Origin: Solwaraspora sp. WMMD406 | Lineage (GTDB): Bacteria > Actinomycetota > Actinomycetes > Mycobacteriales > Micromonosporaceae | Reading direction: 5' to 3' | Assembly (NCBI RefSeq): GCF_029626025.1 | Contig: NZ_JARUBF010000001.1 | Location: forward strand, 3,596,001-3,660,000 | Length of the DNA stretch: 64,000 nt | Part shown: piece by piece, positions 8,929 to 18,577 of the stretch | How the letters are laid out: each line of letters opens with the position of its first letter | Position numbering within the stretch: the first letter of the stretch is position 1 | Program-made: the position numbers and the translations under genes | The notes under the pieces: model-generated | What the model was told of the DNA's origin: nothing | The model's database searches: none | What the model saw: the letters and a program-made list of their open reading frames with translations, nothing else

Positions 8929-9428
8929 CGCCGCGGGAGGGTGACGGCGTGACGCGGTGGGGCTGCGCGGTGGTCGACTTCGGCGGGCTCACCCGCCCAC
9001 AGCAGTTGATCGACGGGATGGACCTGCACGAGGTCTACACCCGGGGGGAACGGATCCGTTCCGGGGCGGGTCGCGGCCTGCGGCACTGGGCCGGGCGGCT
9101 GGCCGCGAAGCGGGCGGTCCTGGACGTCCTCGGCGTCACCGCCGGGGCCGCCCACCTGGGCCAGGCCGAGGTGTTGCCCCGACCGACGGCGCTCTGCGAC
9201 CGGTCGGCCCGCTGCCAGCACGGCCACCCCCCGGCCGTACGGCTGCACGGGATGCTCGCCGACCGCGCCCGGCGGCGGGGGATCGAGCAGATCCGCCTGT
9301 CCATCACCCACACCGCCGACACGGCTCTCGCGGTGGCGCTGGTCGGCCCCCGGCTATCCGACGACGACCCGCCGGAGGCCGCCGTGACGACCATGACGGA
9401 CGCGAGCATGCCGCCGGAGGCGCGATGA
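8925..9428 (+). CDS. AcpS-type 4'-phosphopantetheinyl transferase, first copy
   Basis: A 167-residue protein with AcpS-family features: an N-terminal VVDFGGLTRPQ segment, WAGRLAAKRAVLDVLG (equivalent to the W..KEA.KAL.G motif that binds Mg and CoA), and SITHTADTALAVAL (equivalent to the SISH.....A.A motif). It would load phosphopantetheine on an ACP. It is longer and more diverged than housekeeping AcpS (about 120-130 residues). There are two possible GTG starts, 8925 (overlapping the MAT stop) and 8949; the second has GGGAGGG upstream. A second AcpS-like gene is at 11103, so the cluster has two. Confidence 0.72.
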   Translation: MTPREGDGVTRWGCAVVDFGGLTRPQQLIDGMDLHEVYTRGERIRSGAGRGLRHWAGRLAAKRAVLDVLGVTAGAAHLGQAEVLPRPTALCDRSARCQHGHPPAVRLHGMLADRARRRGIEQIRLSITHTADTALAVALVGPRLSDDDPPEAAVTTMTDASMPPEAR

Positions 9429-10279
9429 CGACCAAGCTGGCCCGGATTGCCCGCGCCCATCTCGACGCGTGGCAGTCCGGCGACGCCGACGCGGTGGCCG
9501 GCTCGGTCGACTCCTACCAGGACCCGGACACCGCCGACGCGATCGCCGGCGCCGACCTCGCCCGCCACGCGACCGAGTTCCTGCACACGTTCCGCAACGC
9601 CCGGTTCGAGGTAGGGCACGCGGTCGCCGACGAGACGGTCGCCGTCCTGGGGTGGACGATGGCCGCCGAGCATCGAGCACCGTACCGTGGGGTGCCGGCG
9701 ACCAACACGTCGTTGTCGGTCAGTGGCGTGGACACGGTCACCCAGGTAGGCGAGACGGTACGGGTCGCCCGGCGGTTCGACCGGCTCGCCGTGCTCGAGG
9801 CGCTGGGCTACCAGGGCCAGGCGTTGCCGGTCGACGAGTCCGACCGGCAGTTCGGCACCAGCTCGCGCACCCTGTCGGGGCGGACCGCCCGGCCCGGAGC
9901 CCTGGTCCTGACCTCCCTGCAGGTCCGCGACGACGCCGAGAGCGCCGAGGTGGATCTGCTGGTCACCCCGATCGTGACGGCGCTGCGGGCCTCGCGTGGC
10001 TTTCTCGGCATGTCGACCTTCGACGTCGGCGACCGCAAGTTCACGGTGTCCACCTTCGACAGCCCAACGTCGGTACGGGCCGTGCACGCCCGCCCGCACC
10101 AGCGGGCCGTCCGGCGGTTCTTCCAGGGCGGACTGTGTCTGCGGTCGATGACCAGCGTCTGGGAAGCGACGTCCGTGCACGACTTCGCCCGCTGTCCGCG
10201 ATGCGGCGCGGTGGTGGCGGTACACAAGGAACCACTGTGTGAATGCGGTTGGTCCGTCCCCGACGATTCCCTTCTGTGA
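9425..10279 (+). CDS. SnoaL-like / ABM-like fusion protein with C-terminal zinc-ribbon motif
   Basis: A 284-residue protein that seems to hold three parts. Residues about 1-135 (ARAHLDAWQSGDADAVAGSV onward) look like a SnoaL-like NTF2-fold domain, used in polyketide cyclases and hydroxylases. Residues about 150-245 resemble an antibiotic-biosynthesis-monooxygenase-type ferredoxin-like barrel (vTaLRASRGFLGMSTFDVGD). The C-terminus has CPRCG and CECGW, four cysteines spaced like a zinc ribbon. The SnoaL assignment is fairly sure; the middle-domain name is tentative. It starts at ATG 9425, overlapping the upstream stop by 4 bases. A role in cyclisation or oxidation of the chain is inferred only from fold and context. 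Confidence 0.65.
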   Translation: MTTKLARIARAHLDAWQSGDADAVAGSVDSYQDPDTADAIAGADLARHATEFLHTFRNARFEVGHAVADETVAVLGWTMAAEHRAPYRGVPATNTSLSVSGVDTVTQVGETVRVARRFDRLAVLEALGYQGQALPVDESDRQFGTSSRTLSGRTARPGALVLTSLQVRDDAESAEVDLLVTPIVTALRASRGFLGMSTFDVGDRKFTVSTFDSPTSVRAVHARPHQRAVRRFFQGGLCLRSMTSVWEATSVHDFARCPRCGAVVAVHKEPLCECGWSVPDDSLL

Positions 10280-10291
10280 GCGGAGCCAGAA

Positions 10292-11071
10292 ATGTCGTTC
10301 AGCTTCGACTATCAGCCGGCCGGCGACGCCCGACCTCCGGTGGTCTTCATGTCGGCGCTGTTCGCCGGCGGTTGGATCTGGGACCACCCGTACACGGCGT
10401 TGGCGCGCTCCGGCCGGGGTGTGCTGCGGACCCGGGAGGCGATCTGCGCCCTCGACAGCAAGATCGCCGGATCGATCGAACGGCTCGGTGAGGAGCTGCT
10501 GGCCGCCGTCGACGCGGCCGGGATCGGCGAGTTCGTGCTCTGCGCGAACTCGCTCGGCGGGCTCGTCGCCATCGACATGGCCAGCCGCTACCCGGACCGG
10601 GTACGCGGCATCGTGGTCAGCGGGGCACCCGGGCTCACCCCCGACCCGGACGTCGGCCTCAACATCGACCGTCGGGCCAGCGTGCAGCTCGCCGGCGAGG
10701 AGTTCCGCGAGCGGATGCTGGACGCGCTGTTCCACCGGGGCCGGCACTTCACCGAGGACCAGATCGAGCAGACCGCGCAGCTGCTGCGCCAGCCGGCCGC
10801 GATGGTCAGCATGGCCCGTAGCCTCAAGGCGACCCGGCGGTTCGCCGTCACGCCGGCCGTCGACCAGGTGCCCTGCCCGGCGCTGTACGTGTGGGGCCGC
10901 TACGACCGGATGACCCCGATCGACCCGTGGCTGGCGCTGCTGTCCGAGCGGCCGAACACCGAGTTCGTCGTGGTCGAGGAGTGCGGCCACATTCCGATGG
11001 CGGAACGCCCCGACGAGTACACGTCGGTGCTGGAAGGCTTCCTGAGCCGGCGGGCGGGGCTGCCGGTATGA
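10292..11071 (+). CDS. Alpha/beta hydrolase
   Basis: A 259-residue alpha/beta hydrolase. The nucleophile elbow reads CANSLGG, an unusual variant of G-x-S-x-G in which the first Gly is replaced, with Ser as nucleophile. The C-terminal segment VVVEECGHIPMAERPDEY carries the catalytic His. WGRYDRMTPID is the usual acid-loop region. Unlike the hydrolase at 7135 it has Ser rather than Asp, so an esterase, thioesterase or C-C hydrolase role is likely. One guess is that it releases or edits the chain, because no other thioesterase is present. It starts at ATG 10292 with GGAG upstream. Confidence 0.78.
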   Translation: MSFSFDYQPAGDARPPVVFMSALFAGGWIWDHPYTALARSGRGVLRTREAICALDSKIAGSIERLGEELLAAVDAAGIGEFVLCANSLGGLVAIDMASRYPDRVRGIVVSGAPGLTPDPDVGLNIDRRASVQLAGEEFRERMLDALFHRGRHFTEDQIEQTAQLLRQPAAMVSMARSLKATRRFAVTPAVDQVPCPALYVWGRYDRMTPIDPWLALLSERPNTEFVVVEECGHIPMAERPDEYTSVLEGFLSRRAGLPV

Positions 11072-11102
11072 CGAGGATTCGCGCTATGACCGGGCCTGCG
11101 GC

Positions 11103-11633
11103 ATGACGGGTCTGCCGGCGCTGGTCGGCGTGGACATCGCCGAGGTCTCCCGGGTGGCTCGCGCGGTCGCCGACCTCGGTGACAGCTACACCCGGCACGT
11201 GATGACCCCCGCCGAGCGGGCCGCCGCCGGTGACGACGCCGTCGCCGTGACGGCCAGCGTGGCCATGAAGGAATGCCTGATCAAGGCCGTCGGCGGCCGG
11301 CCGGCCGGGTTCAGCTGGCACGACTTCGACCCGGTCACCGGCCGACGGGACGATTCCGCCCGCCCGGTCACGCGGCTGCTCGACGAAGCCACCGGTCCGG
11401 TCGCGCAACTGCTCGACGAAGCCGCCGAACGGCTACGTGCCGTCACCGACTTGCCGCTGCGCCACGAGGTCGTCCACCACGTACGGGGAGCCAGCCGCCG
11501 GGCCGCGTTGGCCCGGTTGACCTCGGGCGACGCGGCCACGACACCGGTCGTCGGCGTTGCCAGATGGGGCTGCCACGGCGACGCGGTGATCGCGTTGGCA
11601 TTACTGGTTGTCGACAATCGAGAAGAACGGTGA
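11103..11633 (+). CDS. Holo-ACP synthase (AcpS-type), second copy
   Basis: A 176-residue protein. It opens with the AcpS signature VGVDIAEVSRVARAV (Asp for Mg binding) and has VAMKECLIKAVGGRP, equivalent to WAAKEA.xKALG. The C-terminal half is longer than in housekeeping AcpS and ends in VARWGCHGDAVIALALLV. It is more canonical than the paralogue at 8925. The start ATG at 11103 lies in a short imperfect duplication (ATGACCGGGCCTGCGGC / ATGACGGGTCTGCCGGC). It overlaps the next gene at the stop. It probably activates the cluster ACP. Confidence 0.78.
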   Translation: MTGLPALVGVDIAEVSRVARAVADLGDSYTRHVMTPAERAAAGDDAVAVTASVAMKECLIKAVGGRPAGFSWHDFDPVTGRRDDSARPVTRLLDEATGPVAQLLDEAAERLRAVTDLPLRHEVVHHVRGASRRAALARLTSGDAATTPVVGVARWGCHGDAVIALALLVVDNREER

Positions 11634-12663
11634 TGAACATGACCGACGAGGTGCTGGTCGCTGCGGGCGAATCGGTGCAACAGGCGCTCGACGCCGCCGG
11701 ACCGGGTGCCACCATCCGGCTCGCCGCCGGCGAACACCCCGGCAACCTGTGGATCCGGCACAGCGGTGTCACCCTGATCGGCGCGGGAGCCGGCGCCACC
11801 GTCATCACACCCGGCGAGGTCCGGCCGGCGCAGTTGCCGCCGCTGCACGACGCCCCGCCGGACGTGGTCAACGGCATCGGCATCCACGGCGACGGCGTAC
11901 GGGATGTGCGGGTCCAAGGGCTGACGGTGCGCGGCTTCTCCGGTGCCGGCGTCTACGTCCACTCCGCGCACGACGTGCACCTCGAGGACGTCCACGCCGA
12001 GAGCAACGCCGTCTGGGGCATCTACCTGCGGGAAAGCAGCGGGCTGGAGGTGCTGCGCTGCACAGCCTCCGGCAGCCAGTACGCCGGGATCGGCGTCAGC
12101 TTCTGCCCGGCCGCGCGGGCCCACATCAACCAGTGCGAGACCTACGCCAACGCGTTCGGCGTCTTCGTCGACAACTCGTCCTTCGTCAAGGTGCTGCGCG
12201 GCACCAGCCACGGCAACGCGGCCGGTGTGCTGCTGCTCAACCAGGTCTACGCCGGTGAGCTGCCCGGCGGCGTCAGCGACTGCCTCGTCGCCGACAACGA
12301 CATCTACGACAACACCCTGGCCAGCGGCGGCAACCCGGAGGGTCTGGGCGCGGCCGGCCCGCCGATCTCCGGCGTCGGCCTGTCGATGATCGGCACCACC
12401 CGGGTGACAGCGGTCGGCAACCGGATCCGTGGCCACCACCCGGGCGGCCCGTCGGTGATGGGTGCCGCCGTCGTGGTCGGCTCGTCCAAGGAATGGGGCG
12501 GCGACGACCCGTACGACAACTACCTGCTCTGGAACGAGGTGCTGGGCAACGCCCCGCTGGACATCGCGATCGCCGACGGCATCCCGTCCCAGCATCTGGC
12601 CAACAACACGGCGTCGCTGACCGCGCCGGAGAAGATCGACGGGTGCACCGCGCCGGAAGTCCC

Positions 12664-12667
<4 letters not shown>
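11633..12667 (+). CDS. Right-handed parallel beta-helix protein
   Basis: A 344-residue protein built of pectate-lyase/NosD-type beta-helix repeats. The series begins IRLAAGEHPGNLWIRHSGVTLIGAG and continues with recurrent V-x-G-x-x-I/V..N..G turns such as VHSAHDVHLEDVHAESNAVWGIYL and ETYANAFGVFVDNS. No signal peptide is visible, so it is probably cytoplasmic, unlike pectinases. Such folds act as lyases, epimerases or isomerases; the reaction here is unknown. It starts at ATG 11633, overlapping the AcpS stop by one base, and its end overlaps the ABC ATPase by 4 bases, so it belongs to the same operon. Confidence 0.75.
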
Positions 12668-13602
<935 letters not shown>

Positions 13603-13604
13603 GC

Positions 13605-14783
13605 ATGATCCGCGCCTTGTTGGTGATCGCCGCGCACGAACTGCGTACCCGGCTGCGGGACGGCACCGCCATCCTGATCGCGTTCGTCGCACCGGTCGCC
13701 CTCGCCTCGATGTTCGCGCTGGCCCTCGGCGGCGACGACCCACCGCTGCGGGCGACCGTCGGCATCGTCGACCTCGACGGCGGCGAGTTCCCGGCCAGCG
13801 TACGACGCGAAGCCCTCGCCGCCGACGAACTCGACGGCATCCTGACCCTGCGGTCGTACGCCGACGAAACCGACGCCCGCCGCGACCTCGACGACGGCGA
13901 GATCGGCGCGGCGATCGTCTTCCCCGCCGGGTTCAGCGACAGCGTACGGGCCGGCGACGGCGGCGAGGTCCGGGTGCTGCGTTCACCCGAGGCGCCGCTG
14001 GCCGGGGTCGTCGCCAGCAGCATGGTCGACCGCATCTCGGCCCTGGTCGACGCCCGTACCCTCGCCGTCAAAGCGTCGCTCGCGGCCGGCGTACCCGCCG
14101 ACGAGGTGCAGCTGTTCGTCGAGGAGAACGGCGCCGACGGGCCGGCGTTGAGCCTCGCCGGCGACCCGGTCTCCGGCGGCACCGTCGACCTCGGCGTCTA
14201 CTACGGCTCCGGCATGGCGGCCCTGTTCGTCTTCTTCGTCGTCGGCACCTGCGCCCGCAGCCTGCTCACCGACCGGCAACTCGGCACCCTCAGCCGCCTG
14301 CAGGCCGCGCCGATCCCGGCGTCGGCGATCGTCCTCGGCAAAGGCCTGGTCGGTTTCCTCCTCGCCCTGGCCAGCTTCTGCGCCACCTGGCTGTCTTCGG
14401 TGCTGATCTTCGGCACCACCTGGGGCGACCCGGTCGGTGTGCTGGCTATCGGCACCGCCCACGTGCTCGCCGCCACCGCCATCGTCATGCTGGTCGCCGC
14501 CGGAGCCCGGACCGACTCGCAGGCCGACGGCTTCGTGCTCGGCATCGCGTTCGTCTTCGCGCTGCTCGGCGGCAGCCTCGTGCCGCTCTACGACCTGCCG
14601 GAGCTGCTGCAGGGCCTGGCGATGGTCACCCCCAACGGCTGGACCTCCACCGGGCTCGCCCGGCTGGCCGGCTCCAGCGACGGTGTCACCGCCGTAGCGA
14701 CCCCGGTCGCCGTCCTGGCCGGTATCGCGTTCGTCGCCGGGGCACTGGCCGTGCTCCGCTTCCGCAAAGGGCTCATCCGATGA
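13605..14783 (+). CDS. ABC-2 type transporter permease
   Basis: A 392-residue membrane protein of the ABC-2/YhgE-type exporter class. There is one N-terminal membrane segment (ILIAFVAPVALASMFALALGG), a large extracytoplasmic domain of about 170 residues (VGIVDLDGGEFPASV, a usual start of this domain), then five or so hydrophobic segments from about residue 200 to the end. It starts at ATG 13605, two bases after the ATPase stop. It pairs with the next permease to form a heterodimeric channel. Confidence 0.87.
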   Translation: MIRALLVIAAHELRTRLRDGTAILIAFVAPVALASMFALALGGDDPPLRATVGIVDLDGGEFPASVRREALAADELDGILTLRSYADETDARRDLDDGEIGAAIVFPAGFSDSVRAGDGGEVRVLRSPEAPLAGVVASSMVDRISALVDARTLAVKASLAAGVPADEVQLFVEENGADGPALSLAGDPVSGGTVDLGVYYGSGMAALFVFFVVGTCARSLLTDRQLGTLSRLQAAPIPASAIVLGKGLVGFLLALASFCATWLSSVLIFGTTWGDPVGVLAIGTAHVLAATAIVMLVAAGARTDSQADGFVLGIAFVFALLGGSLVPLYDLPELLQGLAMVTPNGWTSTGLARLAGSSDGVTAVATPVAVLAGIAFVAGALAVLRFRKGLIR

Positions 14784-15949
14784 GATCACGGCCCGTCAGG
14801 GCGCGGCCACGGGCCGTCCGGGCGCTGATCGTCGCCAACCTGCTGCGCCAGTCACGCGACCGGGTCGGCCTGTTCTTCATGGTCGTCATGCCGTTCGTGA
14901 CGATCGCCTTCGTCGGCCTGGCCCTCGGCGGCAGCGCCTCCGGGCAGGAAAAACTCCCCGTCGGGGTGGTCGCCCAAGACTCCGACCCGGTCGCCGCCGC
15001 CGTGCTGCGCGAGCTCACCGCCCGACCCGATCTGGAGGTACGGCGGATCGCCGACCCGGCCCAGGTACGCGCCGACGTACGAGAAGGTGCGCTCGCCGCC
15101 GGCCTGGTCATCACCCCCGGTGAATCCGAACTGGAACTGGTCGTCACCCAGACCAACGGCAGCGGCATGGCCGCCCGCAGCGCGCTCGACGTCGCCGTCG
15201 GCAAAATCTCGGCGGTACGGGAAGCGGTGCGCGCCGCCGAAGCCGCCGGTGCCAGCCCACAGGAGGCCGAAGCGCTGGTCGAGGCCGCACGGCAGGAGTC
15301 GGCGTCGGTGGCCGTACGGACCGCCGACGACGGCGACACCACGCCGCGCGGCTTCGCCTACACGGCACCCGCCAACGTCCTCCTGTTCACCTTCGTCAAC
15401 TCGATGGCGGTCGCGGCCGCGCTGGTGGAAAGCCGCCGCCTCGGCATGGTCCGCCGCAGCCTCGGCGCCCCGGTCCGCCGTTCGGCGATCCTGCTCGGCG
15501 AGGCGCTGAGCCGGTTCATCGTGGCGATCACCCAGGCGATCCTGATCATCGTCGTGAGCGCGCTGCTGTTCGGCGTGTCCTGGGGGGACCCGCTGGCCGT
15601 CGCCGTCGTCGTCGGCGCGTTCGCCCTGGTCGCCACCGGTGCCGCCATGCTGGTCGGCAGCCTGGCCAGGTCGGGCGCGCAGGCCCCGGCGATCGGCCCG
15701 CCGGTCGGCATCTTCCTCGGCATGCTCGGCGGCTGCCTCTGGCCCCGGGAAGTCGCGGGGGAGACCCTGAACCTGATCGGCTACGTCACCCCGCACGCCT
15801 GGGCGTTGGACGCCCTGCTGGCGGTGACGGTCCCCGGTCGCGGCCTCGCTGACGTGACGACCGAGGTCGCGGTGCTGCTCGCCATGGCGGTCGGGCTGCT
15901 CGGTGCGGCACTGCTGGTGTTCCACCGCCGCGCCCTGTCCACGACCTGA
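14780..15949 (+). CDS. ABC-2 type transporter permease
   Basis: A 389-residue homologue of the preceding permease with the same plan: an N-terminal anchor (FFMVVMPFVTIAFVGLALGG), an extracytoplasmic domain beginning KLPVGVVAQDSDPVA, and C-terminal membrane helices ending LAMAVGLLGAALLVFHRRAL. It overlaps the upstream gene by 4 bases. It is the last gene of the biosynthetic run. I see no convincing hairpin terminator in the roughly 110 bases after it. Confidence 0.87.
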   Translation: MRSRPVRARPRAVRALIVANLLRQSRDRVGLFFMVVMPFVTIAFVGLALGGSASGQEKLPVGVVAQDSDPVAAAVLRELTARPDLEVRRIADPAQVRADVREGALAAGLVITPGESELELVVTQTNGSGMAARSALDVAVGKISAVREAVRAAEAAGASPQEAEALVEAARQESASVAVRTADDGDTTPRGFAYTAPANVLLFTFVNSMAVAAALVESRRLGMVRRSLGAPVRRSAILLGEALSRFIVAITQAILIIVVSALLFGVSWGDPLAVAVVVGAFALVATGAAMLVGSLARSGAQAPAIGPPVGIFLGMLGGCLWPREVAGETLNLIGYVTPHAWALDALLAVTVPGRGLADVTTEVAVLLAMAVGLLGAALLVFHRRALSTT

Positions 15950-16058
15950 CCACGCCGTACCGGGACAGGACGGGCCGGTTGGGTTGGTCGGCGTCGATAG
16001 CATGTGGGCTTCTGGTTGCGGGCTGTACGCAGAGGAGCCGACGCGAGAGGCGATCCGG

Positions 16059-17369
16059 ATGTCCGACGACGAGGTGCGGACCGTCACCACGCGGGAGTTT
16101 GTCGATGAGCTGGTGATGGTCACCCGACAACGGGACGCGTCAACCTATCTCTATCTCAACCTGGAAGCCGGCGGCCGGATCTGGGTGCAGTGGGAGCAGC
16201 CGGGCGTCGATCATCCTCGCCGATACCGGGTCGTCGACCCGACCGGGCCGGCCTGCCCGCACTGCACGATCCTCGAAGGCGTCGCGCGGCTGGCACCGGT
16301 GCTGCCGCTCGACGGGCTGCGCCTCGGGCGGTCGCGACCCCAGTACGAGGCGGTCCTGGCCACCGGACGACTGCCGTCGATGGCGTTCGGCCGGCGAGCG
16401 TGGGACCCGTCGGCCAGCTGGGCCGGCGACTGCCACGCCGCCGTCGGTGACCCGCACACCCCTGCTGACTGCGCCGCCCATCGCAGACCTTCCGACACTG
16501 CAGACGTCGGCGATCCGCTCACCATGGTCGACCCGCTGCCGCTGGCCGTACAGCAGCGGTATCCCGACCCCGACACGGCCGTCCGGGACGTCGCGGCCCG
16601 GCTCAGCGTGGCCCGGGACTGGCGTGACGCCGCCGACGAGGTCGCCGGCCGGCGGGCCGAAACCGAGGCGACCCGGGCGTTCCTGGCGCGCTGCCCACTC
16701 GCCCTGCCGCTGTCGGACGCGATGGTCTTCGCGCTGCGTCCCGGTGAGCCGGCCAGCACCAGCACGCTGCTCGACCTGCTGGCCGCTGCCGGTCGCAAGC
16801 AGAGCGGTGCCGGCCTGGACGAGTATCGGTATCACCGCTTCGCCTGCCTGATGCCTGAGCCGACGACGGGCCGGCTTCCGACGTTCCGTGGGGCGTTCGA
16901 CGTGTCGTCCGGTGAACCGGTCCGTACGCTGCGGCTGCCAACCGGGAGCGCACCGTTGAGCCGACGCGGCCGTGGCATCCTGCTGCTGTTCGAGGCCCGG
17001 CACACGATGAACGTCCACATCGTACCCGGCCCGGACGCCGCGTCGCCTGGTTACTGGCAGTCCGAGGCCGCGCTGCACGTCTTCGAGTTCGGACTGCTCA
17101 GCGCACTTGGCGGCGGCTACGAGGCGGCGGTGGACGCCTTCCTCGCCACGCTGCGCCGTACCGGTGATCTGCTCGACCGCCCGGAGCGGGTGCTCAACCG
17201 GCGGCAACGCAAGGCACTGGCCGAGCCGTTCGGCGACATCGACGACTTCGAGCTGCACCTGTGGGCTTTGGTCGCGTACCGCAACGCGATCTACCTCGCG
17301 TTGGGCAGCCAGGAGGCGTTCGCCGAGCACCTACGGCTCCAGGACCAGCTCCGGACTCGAGGACGGTAG
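16059..17369 (+). CDS. Hypothetical protein, 436 residues
   Basis: I do not recognise this protein. It is soluble, acidic and rich in Ala, Arg and Leu, with no signal peptide or membrane segment. A CPHC pair (PTGPACPHCTILEG) occurs near residue 65. The C-terminal third is strongly helical in composition (ERVLNRRQRKALAEPFGDIDDFELHLWALVAYRNAIYLAL). The ATG at 16059 is the best start because the reading frame upstream overlaps the 3' end of the permease and lacks coding character. It lies between the biosynthetic cluster and the CRISPR region and cannot be assigned to either. Confidence 0.6.
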   Translation: MSDDEVRTVTTREFVDELVMVTRQRDASTYLYLNLEAGGRIWVQWEQPGVDHPRRYRVVDPTGPACPHCTILEGVARLAPVLPLDGLRLGRSRPQYEAVLATGRLPSMAFGRRAWDPSASWAGDCHAAVGDPHTPADCAAHRRPSDTADVGDPLTMVDPLPLAVQQRYPDPDTAVRDVAARLSVARDWRDAADEVAGRRAETEATRAFLARCPLALPLSDAMVFALRPGEPASTSTLLDLLAAAGRKQSGAGLDEYRYHRFACLMPEPTTGRLPTFRGAFDVSSGEPVRTLRLPTGSAPLSRRGRGILLLFEARHTMNVHIVPGPDAASPGYWQSEAALHVFEFGLLSALGGGYEAAVDAFLATLRRTGDLLDRPERVLNRRQRKALAEPFGDIDDFELHLWALVAYRNAIYLALGSQEAFAEHLRLQDQLRTRGR

Positions 17370-17401
17370 GCGACTACGCCAGCTTTAGGCGCGCTAAGCG
17401 C

Positions 17402-17588
17402 CATGATCAACCAAGTACGGACTCGATCCTGGACCGAGGTCTGGGTACGCCGCCGGCCACGAGGGTACGCTGACCCGGTCGCGGCTCTCTCGGGAGCTGC
17501 GCCCTTTCATTGAGGCATGCCGGTAGGGTCGGCATTGTCGTCGGGGCTGTTGGTCGCAGCTTTCTCGGGAGCTGTCCTTCGTTGAGGT
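17402..17588 (+). CRISPR. Fossil CRISPR unit: cas2 scrap plus two decayed repeats
   Basis: Bases 17402-17429 (ATGATCAACCAAGTACGGAC onward) match a stretch of cas2 around 39112 with one or two changes. They are followed by two decayed copies of the array repeat: 17478-17516 (extra bases inserted) and 17553-17588 (several substitutions), separated by a 36-base spacer-like segment. The order, cas2 then repeats, is the same as in the two intact loci, so this is most simply a third, largely deleted copy. Without a leader it is unlikely to be transcribed from its own promoter. Confidence 0.75.
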
Positions 17589-17599
17589 GTGCGCAGGAT

Positions 17600-17637
17600 G
17601 GTGCGGGTGACTCTGGACCTCCAGAGTCACCCGTACC
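17600..17637. terminator. Hairpin, probable bidirectional terminator
   Basis: A 13-bp perfect inverted repeat (GGGTGACTCTGGA / TCCAGAGTCACCC, 17605-17617 and 17620-17632) with a 2-base centre, extended by further pairs with one mismatch. It lies just after the fossil repeats and 20 bases beyond the stop of the DUF397 remnant on the - strand. A hairpin in the same relative place exists after the intact DUF397 gene (23640-23678). Confidence 0.6.
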
Positions 17638-17657
17638 AATTGAGCCGGTGAGTTGAG

Positions 17658-17720
17658 TCAGCAGGGAAGAGCGCCGGTCTGCAGGGCGGTGGTGAGGGTG
17701 CCCCGTTGGTCGGCGGCGTT
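17658..17720 (-). pseudogene. DUF397 remnant (C-terminal end only)
   Basis: On the - strand this reads DQRGTLTTALQTGALP and a stop. It is nearly the same as the end of the intact DUF397 protein at 23691 (SQWGTFTTALQSGTLP). The rest of the gene and its usual XRE partner are missing; a Uma2-type gene begins 15 bases further on. With the fossil repeats and the hairpin it repeats the layout array end, hairpin, DUF397 seen at 22700-23885. Confidence 0.7.
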
Positions 17721-17734
17721 GACTTCGTCAGCGG

Positions 17735-18289
17735 TCAGCCGAGGTCGTGCTCGTCCGGGCTGGTGTTGAGGACCCAGGCAAGCGGCATCGTCGCGTGCAC
17801 CGTGAAGCGATCACCGGCCAGGCGATGCATGGTGACGGTCTGGGCCGGATCCTGGTCGACGATCCAGTACTGCGGGATGCCGGCTGCCGCGTACTCATTA
17901 CGCTTGGTGATCAGATCAATGCCTTCTGAACCCGGCGACATGATTTCGACGACGAGCAGTACGTCTGCGACCGGCAGCCAGACGGCGTCGGACTGCGGCT
18001 TGCTCCACACGACCGGGTCGGGGATCCGTCCACCGACCGTGCCACCGCGACCTGGGATGCGCAGTCCGACCGCCTGGGCGATCCGCTCCGCCGGGACACC
18101 GGCGGAGGCAAGCCACACCGTGAGCCGGGTCGCGATGATCGCATGAGCGTACCCAGGCGGCGGCATGATCGAGAGTGCTCCCTCGGGGCTGATCTCATAT
18201 CGATGAGATTCGTCCGCAGCCATCATCGCGGTGAGGTCGTCGAGCGTCACCACCGTAGGCATGTGCCTGCCGACTGCCTCCGAACTCAT
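17735..18289 (-). CDS. Uma2-family (DUF820) putative endonuclease
   Basis: A 184-residue protein with the Uma2/DUF820 layout: VTLDDLTAMM near the start, PDPVVW about two thirds along, then LLVVEIMSPGSE and TKRNEYAAAGIPQYWIVD. The Asp in PDPVV and the Glu/Ser in VEIMSP correspond to the PD-(D/E)XK nuclease core of the family. The biological role of Uma2 proteins is poorly known; they are abundant in actinobacteria and cyanobacteria. It lies alone between the DUF397 remnant and the broken cas2, facing the opposite way to the arrays. Confidence 0.85.
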   Translation of the reverse strand: MSSEAVGRHMPTVVTLDDLTAMMAADESHRYEISPEGALSIMPPPGYAHAIIATRLTVWLASAGVPAERIAQAVGLRIPGRGGTVGGRIPDPVVWSKPQSDAVWLPVADVLLVVEIMSPGSEGIDLITKRNEYAAAGIPQYWIVDQDPAQTVTMHRLAGDRFTVHATMPLAWVLNTSPDEHDLG

Positions 18290-18401
18290 GCCCGCATAAT
18301 ACGCCGTCCGGCGCTGCTTGACGTGCGCGACCAGCCGCTGTGTGGTCAGCTGACGCTGGCCCAGGCGGTCGTGTCTCGATAGCGATCGTTGGCTCGCATG
18401 G

Positions 18402-18577
18402 GGCCCGTCCGGCGAAGGTCCTGCGGTCGCGGGCCGCGCTCACCGACATGATCAACCAGGGTACGGACTCGATCCTCTTCTGCGACCTCGGTACGCTTCG
18501 GGAGCGTGCCGGCCGGTCGCTTGACTTTGTTCGGTCAGGGTCGTCCGATCACCGGGCACGGTCCGGCGATCTTGTAG
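18402..18577 (+). pseudogene. Truncated, frameshifted cas2 copy
   Basis: This segment encodes RPAKVLRSRAALTDMINQGT, then continues through DSILFCDLGTLRERA, very close to residues about 44-85 of the intact Cas2 at 38938. After that a frameshift occurs, although the DNA still matches down to the former stop (TAG 18575-18577). The first 43 or so codons, including the catalytic Asp of YDVSDD, are absent. It directly precedes a duplicated leader and the first array. No cas1 remains here. Confidence 0.85.
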
